Below are positions 23,217-34,300 of a DNA stretch of 64,000 nucleotides, one piece after another (position 1 is the stretch's first letter; each line of letters begins with the position of its first letter). This stretch comes from Acephala macrosclerotiorum (taxonomy: Eukaryota > Ascomycota > Leotiomycetes > Helotiales > Mollisiaceae): positions 52,248 to 116,247 of the forward strand of contig MU119378.1 of NCBI GenBank assembly GCA_014904845.1. Reading direction: 5' to 3'. The translations under genes and the position numbers were made by a program. Below the pieces are notes generated by a model. The model was not told the origin of the DNA, searched no databases, and saw nothing but the letters and a program-made list of their open reading frames with translations.

Positions 23217-26200
23217 CGTAGACGTGTTTTCGTTGTTTGTTTACCCTTCTGTAGAATGAGTGTGTTTGAATGAATGACGGAGTTCGGACGATAGGAAATT
23301 AAGAGAGACAACACGAAGTGAACGAGTGAGTTGTCGCAAATTGTACAGGAGGGATACGAGAAAACTTTTCGCTACGTTGATTAGAATCTCTTGATTAGAA
23401 GCCAGTCTAGTGCGGCACAGCAGCTATTTCCGGCCGTTCAATTTCGAGAAATCCGGATGAAACAACATTCACCATCATGATGGAAAGCGCTGATTGAACG
23501 TCGACTAACGTCGACGAGAATGAATATATAACATTGTATTGGGTTGATGAGAGGGAAAGAAAGAAGTCTAGATAAGATTGTGTCAGTGGCGCACGCGCCA
23601 GCACGTGAAGTTCGTCGCGTTTGATATCGCGTTCCTCCTTTTCATAACTTTCACCGCATCTATCTTCACAATGTTCAAGAGCCCTTGAGGCATTCTGTCA
23701 TTGACACCATCCCATCCGCAAGAATGCAGAGGCTCTCCCTTCGCGGACAGCTCAGCTTGGAGGCAGGAAATAGTGCCCCTTCGACCTCGTACTAATCCTC
23801 TACCTGTATCACTCTCTTCAGGACCTATTGAATTAGCGTCAACGTGAGGAGTATGAGGACTCAAGATACGAAAGGAGTCAATGGACCGAAGTAAAGGAGT
23901 CTGGCGTGAAAAGATTAGGTAAGAAGTATGTCCAGCCCTGCTGGAATTCTGCGTTCGAGCGTCACAAAGTCCTCACTGATTACTTGTCCTTACCCCCCCT
24001 ACCTTTGTTCGAGACGTCGGCCACGACCATTCTTCCCTTCCAGGCCTGAAACATAGCTGTAAACTGCATTACCCTTGCGGATCTCCAACAAGGTTGGAGC
24101 CAAAGCGGCGGGTAACTACAAGTCCCGTCTTCTTTTCAGACGAAGGTAGCTGTAGCCGTCATACGCCGTCAGATATCAGTGAATTGTCAGCCTGAGCAGT
24201 CAAGATGACAACCCGATGAGTTATGGGCCGTTAAAGCTTCTCTGCAGGCCGAAGAGGAATGTACAACGCATTTGTTCATCACAGAAGGATCAGCGTGCAT
24301 TTCATTCAATTACAAGCCTTGATTAAACGCTGCCGTGGCTAAATGAGCTCTGCTGAGAAGCTGAGAAGAGTCTGCATGCAGCAACAGCCTTTGCTCCCCC
24401 CCCATTTTTTTTTCGACCTTTCCTCTAATATCGAATTTTGTGAGCACTTGGATCGCAAACTTCCCAAGGCTAGGAAGAAGGGTGAAAACTCCAAAGCTCC
24501 AAAGTCTCCCGTTTGGCCTGGATGGATTATCTCAATGGACAATGGTATCTGTCCACCAATAGAAAGAACATCTTGCGAGAATATACTTTCTGTCCAACTC
24601 CATACTCACCATCGATGCCGCGGAAGCGCCACGTTCACGTTGCCCATGCATATTTGGCCATTGTGGTGTGAAAATGGGGCGGAGAAAAACCTTCAGATGC
24701 GGGAAGTCAACTTTTGGAAACCGTCAGCTAAGAACAACTTTTCATCGCAACCACATTCTATCACTTGACACGTCTAGCCTACCTTTGGGAGGGAATATCT
24801 TCTCCACATCCAGAAGCATGTTCTTCCTTTGCTGTACGTCGGACGGAAAATTATTGCTGAAGGAAAAGAAAATTCTCCTCCACGAACAGGTGGGGTTGCT
24901 ATTCCCATCGAAACCCCTCCGTATCTGCAAGGTACATCACAGGCCGTCTACTTGAGACCACTATGAGTTCGTCGCGTCGCAGAAACCCTTCGGCAAATTA
25001 CGAAGGTTTATTGGGCACAACCCGCGCAAAACCTGGAGGTGTGGGCAGCCAGACTAGGCCGTCTGCACCTAAGACGGGGGGAGGGGCCGGGGAAGAAAGA
25101 AAAAGGACATGCATGAACCATCAGTGAGCAGAAATGGGTGATGCAGAGATGGCTGACAATCACTACCACCGGTGCTATCAAGATCATACACAAGTACCAA
25201 TAGTACATAGCCAAGCCAACTGCCACAAATGCAAAACCTCTTCTTCTTTGGAGACGAGACATCTTGCTCACCATTACTATTGCAATATGGAGATCAGAAG
25301 GCGTTTGCACGGCTTTCTCGGCCCTCGCGCGCTGGCAGGCTAACAGTAGCTGAAGATGCATATAAATTCTCCGAATGGCTCACCTCACGAGCGGGAGGGA
25401 AGGCGCAGTACTTGTAGGATACTCGCTGTGCTATGACCTCGCACACTCGCAAGCTGTACCCTTTTTGTCACTCCCGATCTCCTCCATATTGCCAAACCAG
25501 CAAACCCGTTCCATGCCAACTACGCGTTCACGTCGTCCAATCTGCAAGTAACTGGACAATTTTCGGCCAGGATTAATTTTCTGGGCGTCCCAGCAGTACG
25601 TTATGCCATGAACGGTTAACCTCTGGTATGACCGCGGGACTTGATTGGCGTCATTTATCAACAGATCGATCCTTAGGTTGAGGCCGTCAATATTTTGACA
25701 GCGGATTTCACACAACGGCCGTTCGAAACTCTAGATAGAATTCCTCCCAGAAGACATTGGAAGTCATCCAGCGTGCCGTTTCTCCGTCCATATCAATATC
25801 GTGTGGTTGTACCCCTTGTATCATTTGATTTTGGATAGATTTGCGAGATACCTGGTTCCTTCCCACTCACTACAGCTATTCTTCAGCCCCGAAAGGTAAA
25901 TTCTGGGTGGCCTAGATCGCGGGGATCTGCTGCTAGGATGGGGCAGAATTCTGGGGAACATTCCTCTCACCGCAAGTGGGGATCAGCCCGACCAGCCTTG
26001 TGTCTTTTCTTACGGAGGTTCTGCACTTTTCGGGGCACGAGCTACCAGCGCGCATCATAAGCTATTTCTGGCTCTCAGTTTGAGGGGCAGTGGGGTGTTT
26101 TCCGATTTGAGGTGTGTCTGTGCGTGCTGATCGAGGACCGAGCGTTGTGCTCCAGTTCGTCCTCTGCTTCCATTCCCCAACGTCTTGTGGCCAGTTAACA

Positions 26201-27165
26201 AAACTCTCAAGTCAGGATTCTTAAGGGAAGCCACTAATCACATAGCAATGCATCCGTCGCACTGCTATTGACACAAGCTAGTGCATGCCACGCCGTTCGC
26301 AACATGCCATGCTGATGTCAGGAGACAGAGTTCGAACCGCGACGCTTCTTGCCCTGTGTCAATCGGGGAGGACAAGCCCCAGGCGCAGGAACGAAACGCT
26401 CTTTCAGAAGCGGCAGATCTGGTTTCTAGACGCAGAATGTCTTTAGCATGGAAGAGAAACTCGTTCCTTGCTTGTCTCTTCCACACAACCGATGTTACTG
26501 AATGGACACGGTAACCTTAGATTTTGATACTGCCACAACGCAGCTGCCAACTTGGAGTCAACCTCAGCCAGTAAGCGCAGATCTAGTCAGAATTCGGTAT
26601 ATTCTCCGGCTCGAGAGGATACTAGAGAGACTAAATAATGTACCAGGTATCACACTGATCCTGCTTGCATATCACGTGGTCAGGTTCGATGTCTATCCCG
26701 TCAATGCGGCTTGGAAATTTCCCTCTGACGCACCACCACCGACCTGCTACAACACAGAACGCTTCTGCCAGACCATATCTGCAGCAAGACATCACATTAT
26801 TCGAGTCTCACTTGTACTGCCGTCACTCGATGCTATTGGTATACTACCCTGTTAAGGTTTCGAGTCCTGAGAAGACCCCGACGAGCTCGCCGTTGCGAAC
26901 TAGAATAGGAGTAGCTTCTAATCCCTCTCACAGACCTTCAGTTCACCCGCCTGCTGCCTGCCCTATGTCTAGTTCAAGACCGGCAACTGGCTTTCCTTTC
27001 TATATGTTTCAGGATGAGCCTCGAGTGGGACGGCACCAGCACCGACCACCCGGCGAGAAAATATCGTTATCCTCCAGCCTCATCTTCTACCTCGAAGTAG
27101 AAGATTGCAAGAAGCTCAGTCGATCTCTGGGAGTTCTCTGAGCACTTCACTCAATATTGTTCATC
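23217..27165. other. Long intergenic region without a supported gene
   Basis: Nearly 4 kb between divergent genes. Several open frames of 95-160 codons occur (for example 24343-24768 plus and 26665-27141 plus). None has a recognisable motif, and they mostly overlap frames on the other strand. A minus-strand frame at 25008-25361 contains a hydrophobic stretch, but no supporting context. The end of this region probably contains the promoter and 5' UTR of the gene starting at 27166. Confidence 0.4.
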
Positions 27166-29063
27166 ATGTCAGGGCCTTCGATACCTCCAGCGTTGGTACC
27201 TTACCTTCTTCATGAGAAGGCGGACAACAGTTCTGTTCAGAATTCCGTGACAACCATCAACAGCGTTTTCCTCGCCTTGATATTGGCAACCTCGGGATTG
27301 AGATTTTGGGTACGATTCCGAATGCTTCGGTCTGCAGGTCTTGATGATCGTAAGGAACCCATTGCTAAGTCCTGTCATGTTTTCAAAAACACTAAAACCC
27401 AGATAGTTTTGATGATAGTCGCCCTCACCTTTGCAATCTTCCTTTCAATAGCATGTCTAGTCGGAGAGTCCTTCGGTCTTGGAAAGCACATCTGGAATCT
27501 CTCTTCAAATTTGGCCGACATTCCAGGTGACACTGGAAAGGTCACGAAAGCTTTATATGGAGCGTATCTTGCATACTCGACCTCTATTACTTTCACGAAG
27601 TTCTCAATCATGGCAACTTATACCCGGATCTTTCCAGCTGGTTGGCTGCGAAACGTTGTCTATGGCACTGGGATTGTGATACTGTGTTTCTGGATCGCTT
27701 CCATCTTCGCGATCATCTTCACGTGTGTTCCTGTGCAGGCTGCTTGGGACTATAATATCAAGGGTCGCTGTTTTCCGATTGTCAACTTCTTTTATACGTC
27801 TTCGGCGTTTAACATTTTCACGGATTTATTGCTCGTCGGCTTACCCATCCCAACGCTATGGGCACTTGACAGTAAGTAAACTACTCTCGTATCGCTTCCT
27901 GAGACCACACCCATCCAAAACATTGCGTACACGCCCTCGGCACTACATTTTAGAAAGAAACTCAATATTGACTAAGATCACTTTCTAACTTTTCAGTGCC
28001 AAAACCTCAACGAACAGTCTTGATATGTCTCTTTGGGCTAGGATCGTTGTAAGTCAGAGCCTAAGTATTCTTGAGGCGCCTATTAGCTAACCTTTTCTAG
28101 TGCATGCGTGGCCAGCATTCTCAGACTCACTCATCTGAACCTTCTCAGCGGTGACGTCGACGTGACTTGTAAGTACCTGATCCCACCCCTGCCCATCACA
28201 TAGATTCTCACACTTCTCCCCCCTCAGACCAGACAGTCAACTCCCTGAATTGGTCCGTAGTAGAAGTCGACACCGGAATCGTCTGCGCCGCCATCTCTTC
28301 CCTCCGTCCTCTCGCGAAATGCTTCATCCCAAAACTCATCCCCCTCTCCTCCCGCTCCCCCAGCCCTACCGAGAAACCAATCGTCTCAACAACCACACAG
28401 ACCACCAACAGCTTTACATCACAATTTCTGCCACCTCCTGCGAAGATCCTGTCATTCAATGCGATGATGTCCCCCGCTCCGAATGCTTCGACTACACCGG
28501 CAAGATCAGGCTCGATTGTGAGTTCAAAGAGCGAAATTTACGTCCAGAAGACTTTCGAGGTCCAGACGATGAAGGATCTTCCAGCCTTGCCAGACTTTTC
28601 TCAAGCTGTGAGGAGGGCGCAGTCTCGAGCTGAAGCTGAATATGTGGAGGGTGTGGTGGAGGTAAAGCCTCCTACCAGCCTTTCGTTGAAGGGAATAGAG
28701 AAAGAAACGGAGCTTATTGAGATACAAATACCGCAACGAATGTCCTCAATCGAGAAAGGCAAGGGCAAGGCAAAGGAGATAGTCCAGACGGAAAGTCACG
28801 CTGAGACAAAGATGCAGTGGACAGAGACAGCCTGGACGGAGACACCAAAATTGAAATGGCCGAAGAGAGCATTGACGAAAGGAAAGCATGAGAGGGATGC
28901 GAGTAGGAGTCGGCCGAGCGTGGTGGGTATGTTCACAGCTGACCTGCTTGACTTCACGAGTAGTGAAGATGAGGGGCTGGTGATGGATGAGGGGAGGGAG
29001 AGCACGGAGAGTGAGGCTGCGATAAGACAGGGGGTCCTTGGGAAGAGCAGCAGTTCGGAGTAG
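27166..29063 (+). CDS. Fungal rhodopsin-domain seven-TM membrane protein, 534 aa
   Basis: Exons are 27166-27349, 27407-27871, 27997-28048, 28101-28168 and 28228-29063. The first intron (27350-27406, 57 nt) is a multiple of three and has no stop, so its retention would keep the frame. Removing it restores GLDDLLMIVALTF, the usual family wording. Hydrophobic helices follow in order: FLALILATSGLRFWVRF, LLMIVALTFAIFLSIACLV, ALYGAYLAYSTSITFTKFSI, NVVYGTGIVILCFWIASIFA, TDLLLVGLPIPTLWAL, TVLICLFGLGSLFACVAS and TGIVCAAISSLRPLAKCF. These are hallmarks of the PTH11/SAT4-like rhodopsin-fold family. The 250-residue C-terminal tail is hydrophilic, with many Ser, Glu and Lys, and is probably cytosolic. Related proteins are candidate surface receptors, but no ligand can be inferred. 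Confidence 0.88.
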
Positions 29064-31348
29064 ACATTCACGTTTCTTTTACTGACATTGAAACGTTATC
29101 CGGGCTGGGAGACGAATTGCGAATGGGAATGGGACATGGGATATGGATACCCAATGGGATTATGGGGCTATGATAAATATTGGATCTATGAAGGTTACCA
29201 GTTATGACATTAATGATGTAGACACGAAAGAAGTTATGTATATAGACGAAGATAATGATCGATGAATCACATTCCTTTACGCTTCAAAAAACGACCCGTT
29301 CTGAACGTCCCCATCCAGATCCATTCGCAGTCCAGTGGCTACAACGGATCCCACGAAGGGGTTCTCCCTTGTTCGAATAAGGACTAGACCATTGCTAGCT
29401 GCTCCTTGACACGTGTCAAAAAAACTTTAATCTCTACGACATGCAACAGAATCTCCTATCCTTAAGTTCTTTAAGCTTTAAATTGGCATCGGGAAATCCC
29501 CGGATCTCCCGAGATGAAGCTAAGTCTCGCCGCAACGATACCCCCCATAATTATAGTGTTCAAGGTCGAACAAATTCTTTAAGATCTTCATCGCAGATCA
29601 CGTCTTAGATCCGTATCATGATCGTGAAGCATACAAGGATTTTGATCACGGTGAAATAGGGCACAGCCCCGGAAGATCATCTCCCAACGTTCAAGTACGC
29701 CTCAACTCTCGAGACTCTTCGGCAGAAAGTTTTAGTTCGTATAACTCAACTACTTTAGGTGAAGCTGTGATACTGACGTCCACATTAGGTTCTAGAATAA
29801 TAAGATATGACGGGCGGAATATCGAGCGGAATTCGAATAAATGCGCCTCGGCACGCTGGCCGAAGAGGAGCTAGAATTAGGAGTTCGTCGATTTGAAAAA
29901 TTTCCCGGGCCGTGTCAGTCCATGGGTCGAGTATTTGTGTGCTTTGGATGCCTTATGGATCTACTTGATGAGACGCATTCTGAGTCTAGTAGCAGCTCAG
30001 GAAACGCAGGGCAGCTCTAGTCTCTGTACGTGATTGGATCACGTGGTTTTATTAATAAAAAAAAAAAATAAAAAACTTTAAGCTTCTATCTCCCCATATG
30101 CGACGTTTCATTTCAAGACGAAATAAACCCTTCATCATGAGTGCGTTGTGCTGTATCCAAGGAGGATTTCAAGGTGGCAGGATCTTTACCGCATGCAAGC
30201 CTCTCATCTCTTTCTGGTTAGCTCAGGGGTGAGAACCTTAATATCACTCGCATGCACTTGCATCTCTAAACTCAGCAACTCACAGCCTTTGGTCGAAGCA
30301 CTACTTCCTGCCTTCTCTTCTACAGGTTCAACAACATTGCAACACTCATCAACCTCTGGCCACTCTCTTTGCGTTCTGGATCATCTCGATATGATGTGTA
30401 GCGCTGGTCCCTTGGCGGATAACGCCTCAAGTTCCACAATCCCACACCGAATATCTAATTGATTTAGATTGCCATGACCAAGCTCAGCCTTACAAGCCTA
30501 CAAGGCAGATCGACCTTTGCCCTGATCGTTGTGGGCCCCTTTTTTCTTCCCCGTCACAAGTGCTCAAAATGTGGCTGAAATAACGGGGGGACCTTGAAAC
30601 CAAATGGCAAATGCCATGTATCAATCTAGATCTTGCCCAATCATAACAATATACCCTGAGCGCATTTTTGAGTCAACAGCCCTCAATCGTTGTCTCTGTG
30701 AGGGCGCATAAACCCACAATTCCTTCCTTTTTGAGAGCATGATCAAAACTACAATTGCCATGTGAGAGTTATCGCGAAGAACAAAGTTTGTCGAACTGTC
30801 CAAGATTCCGAGGCGACTGCCATCTAGTCTCATATATTAACCATTCCAGACGCGGTACATCGCACGAATTACCTAGCATTGAAGACTTGCAAAGAGCCGT
30901 TTTTCAGTACTGTCGCAGAAATTCCTGACTCGAAAAAGCACTCCCGTCAACACCCAAAGATTGAGTCTCAAAACACAGCCTCATTTTCCTCATTGGTCCA
31001 GAGAATGCAGGTACAACCTCAAAATTTCAGCTGTGGCAGCCTCCTTGTCCTGATTCGCTAGCGGAACCAGGCACAACTGCACGCCTTCGGCTTTTAGGAA
31101 GCCTTTCATCCCCGACAAAAATAAATTCAGCAGTGCATGGGGTTTGGCCGTTTGCGCCGAGATTTTGGGCGTATATACTAAGATGGCACTGCCAGTGTTG
31201 TGTCACGCACTCGCATTTGTTCCCTTTGGTGTTTACAGGCAGAAAATATTGCTACTATGCAGCATATACCATTCGTTTGATTGTGCGACTGAATCTGTTC
31301 TTGTCACAACATTCTTTCGTCTTGTAGTTGTTTCGTTCGTTATTCAGC
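29064..31348. other. Intergenic, no gene seen
   Basis: About 2.3 kb with only short frames. A poly-A run lies near 30057-30075. A small ATG-initiated frame near 30138 (opening MSALCCIQGGFQGGRIF) is too short to support. The last few hundred bases presumably hold the promoter of the large surface-protein gene. Confidence 0.4.
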
Positions 31349-34300
31349 ATGATGTTTTCGAGAAAGAAGAGCGAGGATGAAGGGAGTGGGGAGGGGGAGA
31401 GGAAAGTCAAGCTTTCACGTTGGTGATCCATACGTTTCTCGAGCTGCAGCCTACTGACCGAATTTACAGGCCGAGGAAACCCTTCAACGCGGCCTATGCT
31501 GACTCGAATCTATGGGATGCTTGGATGTTTGGCCGTCACCTTATTTTTCATCGGTCTTCTGGTATTCCTCGAAAAAACCCTGCCGGACGGATCCAAATCT
31601 CAGTTTCATCCTACTTGGCGGAGAGATAACTCCCTGGAACCACGCATCAAGGCAGAGGTGGGCGAGAGAGGCTTGGTCTTCTGTACGTTTCCATATTTTT
31701 TAAGATTCGTAAAGCTAATTGTTCAATTAGTGCCTGCAACTGTGACTTCGGCAGCACCAATTTCAACCGCCGCCCCCGCAAGGGCTTTATTTACACTCGC
31801 CCCAGTATTCAACCCCTCTCTAATCTTCGCCCTTCCCTGTGTCACAACGCAGACAGACTGCTCCACTGTCAACGTCCCTGGGAAACTGCGTGCAAGATAT
31901 AATGAGGTTCAATGTTCCACCTACACAGAGACAGTAGCATGCTCGCCCAGTCCCACGCCAACGCCTACACCCACCGCGGCGCATTTTTCTCTAATAACCT
32001 TCAATCCGATACTTTTCAATCCATCTCTATTTGCGAGCTCTTGTTCCAGTACGGAAGTTACTTGCTCGACCGTCAATGTTCCTGGAAAGCTCCGCCTCAG
32101 ATACAATCAGGTTGAATGCACGACTCTTACTGAGACTTTTGCATGCCCTACAACACCGACCCCGACATCTGTACCGACTACCTCGAGCGTCTCGATTACA
32201 TCTGCACCAATTATCACAAGCTCTCCCTCGTCGAGCACGTCAGTTAGCGTTGATCCTTGCGTTACGAGTTTTGAGGAATGTAGCGATTCGGTCTGCTTCA
32301 CTTATTACTCGACAGCTGCTTCTTGCGAGGCGACTACTACATCAAGTCCGCCTATAATCACGAGCCCTCCATCATCGAGTACGTCGGTCAGCGTTGATCC
32401 GTGTATTACGAGCTTTGAAGAATGCAGCGATTCGGTCTGTTTTACTCAGTACTCGACACTATCTGGCTGTGGAGTCACTTCTACATCAAGCCCGCCAATA
32501 ATTACTCCCACTTCAAGCGTGGATCCATGCCTTACCAGTGCTGTCTACTGTACGAACGTGGAAGCGCCTACACCAGATTGTTTCACCGAGTTCTACCGTC
32601 TGTCTCAGTGTGAAATCACATCTTCGTCAAGTTCACCAACAATTCCAAGTCCGCCAATCTCATCGACAGCTCCTCCTTCATCAAGTGTCGACCCCTGCGT
32701 AACGCCTATAGTCTCTTGCCCAGATATCATATTCAAGAGACAATCGCCAACGGATTGTGTTACTTCTTATTCGACCGCTTCAAGCTGTATTTCGTCGTCG
32801 AGCCCGCCAGTGATCACCTCCAGCGTTAATTCCTGCTTATCGAGCATAGTTGAATGTAGCTCGGAGTACTGCGTCACCGCGTTTGTTACCGCTGAGAGTT
32901 GTCTATCTTCGACAAACCCTCCATCAATCACGCCAACCTCGAGTGTCGATCCTTGCGTAACACCCATAGTTTCTTGTCCTGATTCTATCTTCAAGAGACA
33001 ATCGCCCACGGATTGTGTAACTTCTTACTCAACCGCGGCCAGCTGTATCTCCACGTCTAGCCCGCCGACTGTTACTCCGACATCATCGGTGCCTATATTG
33101 GTAGTTTCTAATAGCTCTATCACATCATCCCCAACCCCTACAAGCAGTGTAAACACTTGCTTGACAAGTACGGTATCTTGCACCACATTTCCGGTCATTG
33201 GCAAAAGACAGCTGCAAACAGACTGCGCAACCTCGTTCTCAATTCTGTTTGGCTGTGGAAGTACCACTTCTTTCCCAACAATTACGCCCAGTAGCCTTCC
33301 TCCTTGCATGACCAGCACGGTTTCCTGCCCAGACATTATTGGCAAGAGGCAGTTCAATACAGACTGCGTTACCTCGTTCTTCACAACCCCAGGATGCGGG
33401 ACTACCTCTGGTGCTCCTAAAACGACGACATCTAGTGCTTTGCCTTCTTGCATCACAAGTACAGTCTCTTGCCCAGATATCATCGGAAAGAGACAATCTG
33501 TTGCCCCAACAGATTGTGCAACATCGTTCTTTTCGATTCCTGGCTGTGGTGTCAACTCCACATCAAGCTCATCGACCACACCAACGATCAGCCTTCCCTC
33601 TTGCATGACGACAGCCGTAGCTTGCACAACCTTCCCAGTAATTGGGAAAAGACAATTAGAGACAGACTGCGCTACATCTTTTGTCACTATTCCTGGTTGT
33701 GGAACTACTATCACGTCGAACTCCTCTAGTTTAACTACCCCGACACCTACGTCCAGAATCCCAGTTTCTGTTAGCATCAACACCTGTTTGAATACAACGA
33801 TTACATGCACGACGGCTCTTCCGGCTGCGAGGCTGGGAAGGGCAATAGCGGAGATTGGAGGCTTTCTCACTGCTTTCACTACTGTTGCTGCAAGCGGCGG
33901 ACCAGAGCCAGTCATCGACTGCGTGACCAACATAGCCTCGATAGATGGTTGTGGAATCACAATTACATCGAATGGCTCGACTTCTATAACATCCCCACCG
34001 ACAATTACGCCTAGTTCGAGTACGAGCGTGCCTTCTTTGACGCCCACGGTCTCAGTTTCTTCGAATTCGTCTTCCTCGGTGTCGAGCACATCCAGTATCA
34101 GCACTAGCCCAAGTTCTTCACCACCTATCCTTACTGTCACACCATCGACGAGCTCCCCTTCCCTCCCAGTTGCCACTCCGAGTACGTCCAGCACTTCCAG
34201 CTCCGTATCTTCTGGGACGCCCTCTTCGCCTCCGGTGGTCATCATTACGCCTTCGACGAGCGTACTCCCTTCATCAAGTATACCGAGTCTTAGCACCCCG

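Noticed and set aside
25008..25361. 117-codon minus-strand frame with a hydrophobic segment
   Set aside because: One membrane-like stretch only; overlapping plus-strand frames of similar length and no homology that I recognise.
26320..26345. tRNA-like GAGTTCGAACC box
   Set aside because: The flanking bases do not form a T-stem, and no matching A box, anticodon arm or acceptor stem was found.
26665..27141. 158-codon plus-strand frame just upstream of the rhodopsin-domain gene
   Set aside because: No motif, unusual composition, and it lies in the likely promoter/leader of the next gene.
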